From Nitrospirota bacterium (GTDB lineage Bacteria; Nitrospirota; Thermodesulfovibrionia; UBA6902): a DNA stretch of 35,336 bases. Below, one piece after another: positions 17,874-25,231 of this stretch. The notes under the pieces are model-generated. The model saw nothing but the letters and a program-made list of their open reading frames with translations. It ran no database searches and was not told the DNA's origin. A program made the translations under genes and the position numbers. The first letter of the stretch is position 1; each line of letters starts with the position of its first letter. The stretch spans positions 1-35,336 of the forward strand of contig JACRLN010000024.1 of assembly GCA_016215115.1 (NCBI GenBank), in the 5' to 3' direction.

Positions 17874-18025
17874 ATTCCAATTATGCCGGTTCTATCATGA
17901 ATTCCCGACATTCGCGAAACAGGTTGTTTCGCAATTTGAACAGGCGAACTTGTTTGATTGTAAAACAGATGCCATTGGCGTATGAGTTCAAGATTCCTCC
18001 TGGAAATGTCTTGCGTTATCACCAT
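17870..18025 (-). pseudogene. Fragment resembling the DUF1016 (YhcG) N-terminal domain
   Basis: A 51-codon frame from the ATG at 18025. Its DISRRNLELIRQWHLFYNQ resembles the FSRRNL..MRQFY core of DUF1016 proteins, which are PDDEXK-type nucleases of about 350 residues, followed by IAKQPVSRM. Both ends of the family domain are missing, so this is a remnant rather than a gene. The stop TGA overlaps the ATG of the AlbA_2 relic, as in a translationally coupled pair. A candidate promoter lies upstream. The family assignment is from memory of the motif and is moderate at best. Confidence 0.45.
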
Positions 18026-18044
18026 GGTCCCCACTCAAAAAGGT

Positions 18045-18074
18045 TTTATAATGATAATACGCTATGCCTGTTAA
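18045..18074 (-). promoter_or_regulatory. Candidate promoter of the decayed gene pair
   Basis: On the minus strand TTAACA (18069-18074) and TATAAA (18045-18050) with an 18-bp spacer, about 20 bp before the ATG of the DUF1016-like fragment. Confidence 0.4.
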
Positions 18075-18125
18075 AGACAAGAACTATTTATTCCTGTCAA
18101 GTAATTGTGCAAAGCGCAGCTATTT

Positions 18126-18299
18126 TGGTGTTTGTCCATAAATTACCATGTTTCATTTTTGTCATGCCCGAAGCCTGCCCTCGAATGTCGTAATCGGGGG
18201 TCTTTAATCGGGCATCCAGAACTTATTTAAAAGACTGGATTCCCGCTCAAGAGACTGCGGGAATGACGCTTCAGTATTTGACTTTATGGACAGACACTA
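18126..18299. mobile_element. MITE-like element, copy 2
   Basis: About 174 bp, nearly identical to copy 1 (15468) and in the same orientation. The right inverted repeat is TTTATGGACAGACACTA and the left GGTGTTTGTCCATAAA. Flanks TATTTTG on the left and TACTTAG on the right are only loosely alike, so no clear target duplication. No coding capacity. Confidence 0.75.
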
Positions 18300-18348
18300 C
18301 TTAGGGAGGACAGAAGCCGGAATGACAGAATGGCAGGTTATAAGTTTT

Positions 18349-19305
18349 TTAATTTCTGCTGAATCTTCTAAAGCCTGAGCAGGGGATTATCTTCACTTTC
18401 CCCTTCTTCTCAACATCATCGAGTATCAGATTCATTCCAAGATTGTCGCTTGAGATGTGCCCGGCAATCACGACATTCATATGGCGTTTGTCCGCTTCTT
18501 TCCGGTGTTCTTCGCTGAGGTGCATTCCAACAATTGTATTTACACCAGAATTTGCAATGCTCTCAAATATATCTTTTGCCCCTTCGGTTCCGCCAGTCAT
18601 ATCAACAAAAATTTTGCCGGCACTTCTGTCTTTGGAACCGAGGAGAATCTTCGGACCAGTGTTATTTTTTGCTGCCTCGCGATATTCTGGAATCTCTTTC
18701 AGGATTTTAACAACATCATCAAGTGTATCAGGTTTTTTCTTATCAAAGGTTTTCTGAAGATGGTCTACAACCATGTTGTCCGCCGGTGTATGTACACACA
18801 TAAACGGGATATTAAGCAACTTCGCAACATCCACTGCGCGAGTATGGTTGGCAGGTGAGAGTTTTCTTTCAACTTCCTTGATCCTGCCTTCAAGCAGCCC
18901 CTCTGCAATGTTTATAGGAACCCCGAATTTACTCAATATGCCTGCCTGCATGTACATGACTTCGTAAAAATTGGCAAAGGCCTTCCCTGACGGATGATGT
19001 GAAATAATCAGGTCAATTTTTGTCCCTTTTGACGACAGCCTGTCAGCCAGAAGGATTTCCGCCATTTCCATATCAATGCCGACAAGCGCGGTCTTTATTT
19101 CCTCACCGCCTGTCCCGTGGAGTATCCTTGTATCAGCATATGGATTAGTAAGAGTTTCGGTATCAAAAAATTCCTTTTCATCCCCTTTAATTTCCTTGTA
19201 TGCTTTTTTCTGTTTTTCGAGAGACTTCAGGACTGCTTTTTTACCTCGCGGGTCCGCCTCCATTCCCTTGGAAATAAAAGCTTCGTAAATCTTTTTAAGC
19301 TGCAT
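18349..19305 (-). CDS. NIF3-like dinuclear metal protein
   Basis: A 318-residue protein with features of the NIF3/YbgI superfamily: SHHPSG around residue 102, an HTPADN motif, MHLSEEH and AGHISSDNLG near the end, providing the His and Asp/Glu residues that hold two metal ions in that fold. The N-terminal 70 residues are helical and not typical of short NIF3 proteins. Function in this family is not settled. The start overlaps the end of yqeY by 11 bp, placing it in the rpsU-yqeY unit. Confidence 0.75.
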   Translation of the reverse strand: MQLKKIYEAFISKGMEADPRGKKAVLKSLEKQKKAYKEIKGDEKEFFDTETLTNPYADTRILHGTGGEEIKTALVGIDMEMAEILLADRLSSKGTKIDLIISHHPSGKAFANFYEVMYMQAGILSKFGVPINIAEGLLEGRIKEVERKLSPANHTRAVDVAKLLNIPFMCVHTPADNMVVDHLQKTFDKKKPDTLDDVVKILKEIPEYREAAKNNTGPKILLGSKDRSAGKIFVDMTGGTEGAKDIFESIANSGVNTIVGMHLSEEHRKEADKRHMNVVIAGHISSDNLGMNLILDDVEKKGKVKIIPCSGFRRFSRN

Positions 19306-19753
19306 TTGTCGTTTCCAGCATTTCTTTTACAAGATTATTGACAAGCTTACCGTCAGCCAGTCCTTTTGTTTTTGACATTACGGCTTTCATTACCTTCCCC
19401 AGGTCCTTTGTCCCTGCTGCGCCTGTTTCATTAATAGCGTCTTTAATTATGATCCTTATTTCGTCTTCTGTAATCTGCTGAGGGAGATAGCTCTGGATAA
19501 TAGCAAGTTCTTTTTTTTCTTTTTCAACGAGATCTGTCCTGCCGGCTTTTGAAAATTGTTCTATTGATTCATGTGCACGTTTAACATAAGACCTGAGAAT
19601 GCCGGATATCTCGTCATCCAAAAGGGGGGCTCTTTTTTCGATCTCCCTGTTTTTTACGGCGGCCTTGACCATCCGCAATATGGAAACCCTGTCTTTATCC
19701 CCGGACTTCAGAGCCTTTTTATAATCATCAGATATTCTCTCAGACAGATGCAC
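19295..19753 (-). CDS. yqeY: GatB/YqeY domain protein
   Basis: 152 residues. Helical YqeY fold with ALKSGDKDRVSILRMVKAAVKN at the start and the GatB tail-like segment DLGKVMKAVMSKTKGLADGKLVN at the end. Related to the tRNA-binding tail of amidotransferase subunit GatB; its own role is not well established. It starts with GTG one base after the rpsU stop, so it depends on rpsU translation. Confidence 0.9.
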   Translation of the reverse strand: MHLSERISDDYKKALKSGDKDRVSILRMVKAAVKNREIEKRAPLLDDEISGILRSYVKRAHESIEQFSKAGRTDLVEKEKKELAIIQSYLPQQITEDEIRIIIKDAINETGAAGTKDLGKVMKAVMSKTKGLADGKLVNNLVKEMLETTNAA

Positions 19754-19754
19754 T

Positions 19755-19955
19755 CTACCTCGCAGACGGCGTCCTGAATTTTTTTACAGCCTTTTTCCTT
19801 GCAGCAATTGACTTCTTTTTTCTTTTTACACTGGGCTTATCGTAATGCTCTCTTTTCTTTATCTCGGAGAGGATGCCTTCCCTTTCGCACTGTTTCTTGA
19901 ACTTGCGCAGGGCATTCTCAAAAGAATCATTGTCACCAATTTTAATATATGGCAT
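19755..19955 (-). CDS. rpsU: 30S ribosomal protein S21
   Basis: 66 residues, small and very basic. The [26 protein letters not shown] type sequence is diagnostic. GGGAGGTGA precedes the ATG. First gene of rpsU-yqeY-NIF3-like. Confidence 0.95.
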   Translation of the reverse strand: MPYIKIGDNDSFENALRKFKKQCEREGILSEIKKREHYDKPSVKRKKKSIAARKKAVKKFRTPSAR

Positions 19956-19988
19956 TCAGTTCACCTCCCTTTTGATAAGATTAAGAAT

Positions 19989-20018
19989 AATATACATTTT
20001 ATCAATGAGTTAAAGCAA
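19989..20018 (-). promoter_or_regulatory. Candidate promoter for rpsU
   Basis: On the minus strand TTGCTT (20013-20018) and TATATT (19989-19994) spaced 18 bp, about 34 bp before the rpsU ATG. Confidence 0.4.
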
Positions 20019-20040
20019 GGGTTACACTTTGCGGAAGGAT

Positions 20041-20391
20041 TTACTTTACCATCCTGTTCTTTTCGTCGAGTTTAATAATCAAAGGAGAAAAATCCCTTAT
20101 ATCTTCCTCCGGATAATACCCGTAAGAAAAAATTATTATGACATCGCCCACAGTGCCTTTTCTTGCAGTGGGGCCATTAAGGCAAATTATTCCGGAATTT
20201 TTCTTGCCGGGAATTACGTAAGTCTCAAACCTCTCGCCGTTATTGAGATTGCTGATCATGACCTGCTCATAAGGTTTTATCTCTGCGGCTGTAAGCAGGG
20301 CCTCGTCTATTGTCAGACTACCTTCATAAGCAATATTGGAATCTGTAACAGTAGCCCTGTGTATTTTCGCCCTCAGCATGCATCTTAACAT
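20041..20391 (-). CDS. panD: Aspartate 1-decarboxylase
   Basis: Makes beta-alanine for pantothenate and CoA. The pyruvoyl cofactor is made by self-cleavage between Gly24 and Ser25 (YEGSLTID), both present. Lys9 (AKIHRATVT) and the LNGPTARKG loop are conserved. 116 residues is within the normal range. GGGGG lies 4 bp before the first ATG. No other pantothenate genes are nearby. Confidence 0.95.
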   Translation of the reverse strand: MLRCMLRAKIHRATVTDSNIAYEGSLTIDEALLTAAEIKPYEQVMISNLNNGERFETYVIPGKKNSGIICLNGPTARKGTVGDVIIIFSYGYYPEEDIRDFSPLIIKLDEKNRMVK

Positions 20392-20419
20392 AAGGCCCCC
20401 TGCAATAGAGTAAAGTTAT

Positions 20420-20472
20420 TAAGTTTTGAATTTTGAGTTTTAAATTTTGAGTTGGGAGTTAGGAGTTCGGAG
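20420..20472. repeat. Short tandem array, 7-bp period (GAGTTTT type)
   Basis: Seven units from AAGTTTT, GAATTTT, GAGTTTT through GAGTTGG, GAGTTAG, GAGTTCG, lying between gatC and panD. A weaker 8-bp-period stretch (AAGTTAAT, AAATTGAG, AAGTCAAG) follows to about 20513. Confidence 0.75.
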
Positions 20473-20537
20473 CAAGTCCGGAAGTTAATAAATTGAGAAG
20501 TCAAGAAATTTAGATTCTCTATCTTCTTGTTTTTTTT

Positions 20538-20571
20538 CTGAATTCTGAATTCTGACTTCTGACTTCTTTTT
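20538..20571. repeat. Short tandem array, 7-bp period (TTCTGAA type)
   Basis: Units TTCTGAA, TTCTGAA, TTCTGAC, TTCTGAC ending within a few bases of the gatC stop codon. Confidence 0.75.
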
Positions 20572-20572
20572 G

Positions 20573-20845
20573 TCATTCTATGATCTTTGGTACCCTGTAA
20601 AAACTGCCGTCTTTGTCCGGCGCATTCAGCATGGCCTTATCTTGAGGGATGGAAACGCTTAACTTATCTTCCCTGAGGATATTTTTCATGGAGAGTATGT
20701 GAGCTGTAGGTTCAACATCGGTTGTGTCCAGCTCATTTAATTGGTCTATATACTCAATAATGCTGCCAACCTGTCTGGAAAAAAGTTCTTTCTCACTTTC
20801 AGTAAGTTTCAGTCTTGCAAGCAAGGCAACATGTTCAATATCCAT
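20573..20845 (-). CDS. gatC: Aspartyl/glutamyl-tRNA amidotransferase subunit C
   Basis: 90 residues. Pattern VALLARLKLTESE near the start and DVEPTAH in the middle are typical. Part of GatCAB, which corrects misacylated Glu-tRNA(Gln) and Asp-tRNA(Asn). Its ATG shares one base with the stop of uvrD/pcrA (TAATG), so it is coupled to the helicase gene. gatA and gatB are not in the window. Confidence 0.93.
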   Translation of the reverse strand: MDIEHVALLARLKLTESEKELFSRQVGSIIEYIDQLNELDTTDVEPTAHILSMKNILREDKLSVSIPQDKAMLNAPDKDGSFYRVPKIIE

Positions 20846-22953
20846 TAAATCTTCTCTAAATTGGCGAATTTCAGGGAAAGCCTTTTTATACCAACAGACG
20901 GGAAGTTTACCATAACCTTTACATCGTCTGTCTCTCCATAACTATCCCTTACTACACCTATCCCCCATTTAGGATGTCTAACTCTTGCTCCTGTTGCAAA
21001 GGGTGAAGCCTTTAAAAAATTTGGAGACATTTTCACAATAGAAGAAGAAACTGCGTCTGCCCTCGGCCTTTTTTCAATACAATGATAGCATCCCACAGGT
21101 ATTTCAGAGAGAAATCTTGAAGGTTGCTGTTCCTGTACAGAGGTGTACAGTCTTCTTTTTTTGGCTCCTGTAAGAACAAGCATATCCTGTGCCCTTGTTA
21201 CACCAACATAAAAAAGTCTTCTTTCCTCGGCAAGCTCTTCAGGATCATTTATAGCGTGAAAATGCGGCACAAGCCCATCTTCAAACCCTGAAATAAATAC
21301 AACAGGAAATTCAAGACCTTTGGCGTTATGAAGGGTCATGAGTGAAACGGCGTCATTAGTATGAGGTTCATCTAAACTGCTGTAAAGTGAAGATATGTCA
21401 ATAAAACTACCGAGGTCCTTATCTTCTGCAAAATTTATAAGTTCTGAAATATTGTCTGCTTTTTCTTCCCCTATCCACTTTAAGTATCCAGTTTTCTTGC
21501 AAATAAGTTTTATCAGTTCAGGCAAGACAACATCCTTATGAGCAATTAATTCATCAATAACATGTATAAAACTGCTGATCTTATCCTTTAGAGACGCTGT
21601 ATATGCATTGCTCTTAATAATATATTTCATAGTACTGTAAAGACTCTCTTCTCTTTTGCGGGATTCGTTCTCTACCCTTGTAATAGTTGCAACTCCGATC
21701 TGTCTTGGAGGACAGTTAACAATTCTCTTCAGGCTTACAGAGTCATCAGGATTTGAAATAACTTTCAAATAGGAAACAATATCTTTTATCTCTTTTCTAT
21801 GGTAGAAACTGATCCCTCCAACGATCCGATATGGCTGTCCATTTTCTCTTAAAGCTTCTTCCAGGGCCCTTGACTGCTGGTTTACCCTGTAAAGGACAGC
21901 AATGTCTTTACAGGAATATTTGCCTTTAAGGTACAGTTCTTTTATTAAGCGTGATATGTACCGGGCCTCTTCAAGTTCATTGCTTGCAATACAATAATAG
22001 ACCTTCTCCCCTTCTCCTCGTTCAGTCCAGAGCTTTTTGGGCATCCTTGCCGGGTTTTGCGCTATGACGCTCCCTGCAATATTCAGTATATTCCGGGTGG
22101 ACCTGTAATTTTGTTCAAGCCTTATAACCTTTGCTTTTGAAAAATCCTTTTTAAAGGTATGAATATTTTTTACTTCTGCGCCCCTGAACTTATAAATGCT
22201 CTGGTCGTCATCTCCTACAACACAGATATTTTTATGTTTTGAGGCAAAAAGCTTTGCAAGCCTGTACTGGGAATGATTAGTATCCTGAAACTCATCAATC
22301 ATGATGTGTAAGAATTCATTTTGATATTTCTTCAAAACAGCCGGTTGTTTCTCAAAAAGTTTAACACAGTACATTATCAGATCATCAAAATCAAGGGCGT
22401 TATTTTTCCTGAGCTCATCCTTATATCTGACATAAACTCTTGCAAATTTTTCATCAAAACCATAGCTGTCTTCATTTGCAAGCAGTTCTTCGGGATCAAT
22501 AAGAGAAGCCTTAAGTGAAGATATCTTTGATAAAATGCCTTTATAAAGGGCTTCATGGACCTTAAATTCTTTTAAAATTGAACGGATGATGTTACCGGAA
22601 TCTTCATTGTCGTAAATGCAGAAATCTTTACGTAACCCAAGATGGTCTATTTCCTTTCTCAATATACGGGCTGATAAAGAATGGAAAGTGCCAAGCCATA
22701 AACCTTTGCTGGACTTCTTTGTAAGATGCTCGACCCTTTCCCTCATTTCTTCTGCTGCCTTATTGGTAAAAGTCATTGCAAGAATCGACATATTAGGGAC
22801 CTTGTGTGCAGTATTGAGATAAGCAAACCGGTGCGTGATAACCTTTGTCTTACCGCTTCCCGCCCCTGCAAGGACCAGGATAGGCCCGTTGATGTGCAGA
22901 ACAGCTTCTTTTTGTTGAACGTTAAGATCATTTAACAAAGCGTGCTTCATCAT
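20845..22953 (-). CDS. pcrA: UvrD/PcrA-type DNA helicase
   Basis: A 702-residue superfamily 1A 3'-5' helicase used in DNA repair and replication fork upkeep. Walker A GAGSGKT near residue 33, the DEFQDTNHSQY motif, GDDDQSIYKFRGA and VTRAQDMLVL are all visible. The end has the HPKWGIGVVRDSYG region of the PcrA/UvrD C-terminal RNA-polymerase-binding domain. I use pcrA for the group; uvrD would be equally fair. The ATG pair is preceded by GGGGGT. Confidence 0.92.
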   Translation of the reverse strand: MMKHALLNDLNVQQKEAVLHINGPILVLAGAGSGKTKVITHRFAYLNTAHKVPNMSILAMTFTNKAAEEMRERVEHLTKKSSKGLWLGTFHSLSARILRKEIDHLGLRKDFCIYDNEDSGNIIRSILKEFKVHEALYKGILSKISSLKASLIDPEELLANEDSYGFDEKFARVYVRYKDELRKNNALDFDDLIMYCVKLFEKQPAVLKKYQNEFLHIMIDEFQDTNHSQYRLAKLFASKHKNICVVGDDDQSIYKFRGAEVKNIHTFKKDFSKAKVIRLEQNYRSTRNILNIAGSVIAQNPARMPKKLWTERGEGEKVYYCIASNELEEARYISRLIKELYLKGKYSCKDIAVLYRVNQQSRALEEALRENGQPYRIVGGISFYHRKEIKDIVSYLKVISNPDDSVSLKRIVNCPPRQIGVATITRVENESRKREESLYSTMKYIIKSNAYTASLKDKISSFIHVIDELIAHKDVVLPELIKLICKKTGYLKWIGEEKADNISELINFAEDKDLGSFIDISSLYSSLDEPHTNDAVSLMTLHNAKGLEFPVVFISGFEDGLVPHFHAINDPEELAEERRLFYVGVTRAQDMLVLTGAKKRRLYTSVQEQQPSRFLSEIPVGCYHCIEKRPRADAVSSSIVKMSPNFLKASPFATGARVRHPKWGIGVVRDSYGETDDVKVMVNFPSVGIKRLSLKFANLEKI

Positions 22954-23022
22954 TCGACCCCCAAAGGTAAAATTCTTGATAAAAAACTAAAGGAAGTTAC
23001 ACCTACCAATTTAGTAAAAATT

Positions 23023-23031
23023 ATTATATCA
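23023..23031 (-). promoter_or_regulatory. Extended -10 promoter for the helicase gene
   Basis: TGATATAAT on the minus strand, a consensus -10 with the TGN extension, about 70 bp before the helicase ATG. No good -35 box, as is usual for this promoter type. Confidence 0.5.
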
Positions 23032-23133
23032 GATGTCATAGAAAATTGTTATCTATTTATGAGGGCATTGGTAAAATTAATATAATGTTGTCAGTTATTA
23101 AAAAACCATAAGTAAGAGCACATTACTTATTTA

Positions 23134-23203
23134 GTCATTCCCGCAGTCCTTAAGCGGGAATCCAGTATTTTTTCCCCTGGATTCCTGCTTTCGCAGGAAT
23201 GAC
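23134..23203. repeat. REP-like double hairpin (GTCATTCCCGC type)
   Basis: GTCATTCCCGC...GCGGGAATCCAG followed by CTGGATTCCTGC...GCAGGAATGAC, each able to fold, with overall dyad symmetry. Located beyond the glmS stop. The same modules recur at 26650 and inside both MITE copies. Confidence 0.75.
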
Positions 23204-23252
23204 TGCTTATAAGGTTTTACCAATGAACTCATTAGCAATTTTTAAACGCTGT

Positions 23253-25085
23253 TTACTCAACTGTTACGCTTTTTGCGAGATTCCTTGGTTGATCAACATC
23301 ACATTTTCTCAGCACAGCCATATGATATGCCAGCAAATGGAGCGGGATGGAAAAAATAATTGGGGTAAGGTAGTAGTTTGTCTTTGGCAAGGATAAAATA
23401 TGTGATGCACGTGAAAGCACTTTTGTATTTCCTTCTGTTGCAACTGCTATCAGCTTTCCGCCCCTGCTTTTTACTTCTTCCATATTTGAAAGTATTTTTT
23501 CCAGAACATTGTCATCGGGCGCCAGTGCAAGCACAGGCATATTATTATCAATAAGAGCTATGGGCCCGTGCTTCATCTCTCCCGCCGGATATCCTTCGGC
23601 ATGAATGTATGAAATCTCTTTTAATTTCAGGGCCCCTTCAAGGGCTATCGGGTAATTTATTCCTCTGCCGAGATAAAGAAAATCTCTAACACGATAAAAC
23701 TGCTTTGCTATTTTCAGAACAGCGTTGTTCAACCGGAGGGACTGCTCTACCTTTTCAGGAAGATAGAGAAGTTCATTAAACAACTCTCTTATTTCGTGAG
23801 CCCCGAGTTTCCCTTTTGACTTTGCAAGTGCAATTGAGAAGAGGTAAAGTCCTGTGAGCTGGGTAGTAAAGGCCTTTGTAGAGGCAACCCCAATCTCAGG
23901 GCCTGAGTGTGTAAAAAACACACTGTCAGCATCTCTTGAAGATGTGCTGCCGACAACATTGCAAATACTGAGAACCTTTGCGCCAAGTTTCTGTGATTCC
24001 CTCTGGGCTGCAAGGGTATCTGCTGTTTCACCCGACTGCGTAATAACAATAACAAGACTGCCCCTGGGAATAAGCGGCTTCCTGTATCTGAATTCAGATG
24101 CAATATCAACTTCACAGGGCACTCTTGCCATTTCCTCAATCATATATTTTCCCACAAGCGCGGAATGCCAGGATGTACCGCAGGCCACAAGGAATATCTT
24201 GTTCAGTTTCTTCAGATCACTTTCCTTCATGGAAAACTCTTCAAGGTTTACTTCGGCTTTTTCGAGTGAGAATCTGCCCCGGATTGTATCTGCAATGGCT
24301 CTTGGCTGCTCGTGTATCTCCTTGAGCATGAAATGCCTGTAACCGCCTTTCTCCGCCATAGCAGGGCTCCAGGTAATCTTTGTAATTTCTTTTGTTACCG
24401 GCTTCCTGTTACTTATTTTGGAAATTGAAACCCCTTTATGTGTAATTGATGCCATTTCACCGTTATCAAGAATTATCACATCCTTTGTATATTTAAGGAA
24501 TGCCGGTATGTCTGATGCTATAAAAAATTCTCCCTTGCCAATCCCTATAACAAGAGGGCTGTCTTTTTTTACAGCCAATATTTTCTGCGGTTCTTTTTCA
24601 TTTATAATCCCGACTGCATAGGCTCCTTCCACGTGTTTTAAAGCTTCCCGCGTTGCATCCTCGAAATTAAGTCCATTTTGTGAATAGCTGTGGATAAGAT
24701 GACAGATTACCTCTGTATCAGTTTCCGAAGTAAAAACATGTCCTTTTTTCTTCAGTTCTTCTTTCAGTTCAAAGTAGTTCTCAATAATTCCGTTATGCAC
24801 TAAAACTATTCCGCCGGCTCTGTGAGGATGTGCATTTTCTTCAGAGGGCTTTCCATGCGTGGCCCACCTTGTATGCCCCAACCCCGCAATGCTCTTAAGT
24901 TTTTCTCCCTTTATGGAAGCCTCTAAATCTTTTATCTTCCCGGCACAGCGCCTGACTCCTATCCTGTTATCCTGAAAAAATGCTATACCGGCAGAATCAT
25001 ATCCTCTGTATTCCAACCGTTTTAGTCCATTAATAAGGATTGGGATAGCGTTTTGTTTTCCTATGTAACCAATTATTCCACACAT
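23253..25085 (-). CDS. glmS: Glutamine-fructose-6-phosphate aminotransferase (isomerizing)
   Basis: Makes glucosamine 6-phosphate, the entry to UDP-GlcNAc for cell wall and LPS. 610 residues, the standard length. The N-terminal glutaminase has the catalytic Cys2 (MCGIIGYIG) and LEYRGYDSAG, followed by two SIS domains (VACGTSWHS, TQSGETADT) and the closing DQPRNLAKSVTVE. It follows glmU on the same strand, so two steps of the pathway lie together. A 7-bp array sits 5 bp upstream of the ATG and no ribosome site is seen. Confidence 0.97.
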   Translation of the reverse strand: MCGIIGYIGKQNAIPILINGLKRLEYRGYDSAGIAFFQDNRIGVRRCAGKIKDLEASIKGEKLKSIAGLGHTRWATHGKPSEENAHPHRAGGIVLVHNGIIENYFELKEELKKKGHVFTSETDTEVICHLIHSYSQNGLNFEDATREALKHVEGAYAVGIINEKEPQKILAVKKDSPLVIGIGKGEFFIASDIPAFLKYTKDVIILDNGEMASITHKGVSISKISNRKPVTKEITKITWSPAMAEKGGYRHFMLKEIHEQPRAIADTIRGRFSLEKAEVNLEEFSMKESDLKKLNKIFLVACGTSWHSALVGKYMIEEMARVPCEVDIASEFRYRKPLIPRGSLVIVITQSGETADTLAAQRESQKLGAKVLSICNVVGSTSSRDADSVFFTHSGPEIGVASTKAFTTQLTGLYLFSIALAKSKGKLGAHEIRELFNELLYLPEKVEQSLRLNNAVLKIAKQFYRVRDFLYLGRGINYPIALEGALKLKEISYIHAEGYPAGEMKHGPIALIDNNMPVLALAPDDNVLEKILSNMEEVKSRGGKLIAVATEGNTKVLSRASHILSLPKTNYYLTPIIFSIPLHLLAYHMAVLRKCDVDQPRNLAKSVTVE

Positions 25086-25090
25086 AAAAA

Positions 25091-25122
25091 AGTAATCAGT
25101 AATCAGTAGTCAGTAGTCAGTA
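25091..25122. repeat. Short tandem array upstream of glmS, 7-bp period (AGTAATC type)
   Basis: Units AGTAATC, AGTAATC, AGTAGTC, AGTAGTC and a partial unit, starting 5 bp before the glmS start. A less regular related stretch on the other strand (AGTAAGT, AGCAGAT, AGTAGCT) lies at about 25149-25169. Confidence 0.75.
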
Positions 25123-25175
25123 GAAAAAGAAACAAGTCTTTTCTCCTAAGCTACTATCTGCTACTTACTTTCTTT

Positions 25176-25231
25176 TCCTCCTTTCACTTCCGCACTATTG
25201 CACTTCTGCTCTTCTGTACTTTTCTCTTTCT
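25176..25231. repeat. Short tandem array, 8-bp period, overlapping the glmU 3' end
   Basis: Units TCCTCCTT, TCACTTCC, GCACTATT, GCACTTCT, GCTCTTCT, GTACTTTT, CTCTTTCT. The glmU stop (25184-25186) and its last 15 codons fall inside it. Confidence 0.7.

Larger units (their letters stand above)
17992..18348. other. Intergenic stretch upstream of the relics
   Basis: Beyond the start of the DUF1016-like fragment this region holds a promoter-like pair (18045-18074), the second MITE copy (18126-18299) and about 50 bp of featureless sequence before the NIF3-like stop. No gene is seen. Confidence 0.5.
22954..23252. other. 299-bp intergenic stretch between glmS and the helicase
   Basis: AT-rich. It holds the helicase promoter (23023-23031) and a REP-like hairpin (23134-23203). 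No reading frame of interest. Confidence 0.5.

Noticed and set aside
17926-17944. GCGAAAC/GTTTCGC inverted repeat as an operator or terminator
   Set aside because: It lies inside the DUF1016-like fragment, has no T-run, and nothing supports a regulatory role.
17881-17991. 36-codon TTG-start frame preceded by AGGAGG
   Set aside because: The alternative frame over the same bases resembles DUF1016 and overlaps the next gene as ATGA, so this frame is more likely a shadow.
17897-18193. 98-codon plus-strand frame
   Set aside because: Runs across the relics and into the MITE; shadow of minus-strand relics.
20385-20576. 63-codon frame between gatC and panD
   Set aside because: It translates two 7-bp arrays (NSKFKTQNSKL) and overlaps the panD start; no independent support.
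25086-25183. Possible glmS ribozyme or riboswitch upstream of glmS
   Set aside because: The gap is under 100 bp and consists of 7-bp and 8-bp arrays; none of the ribozyme core is visible.
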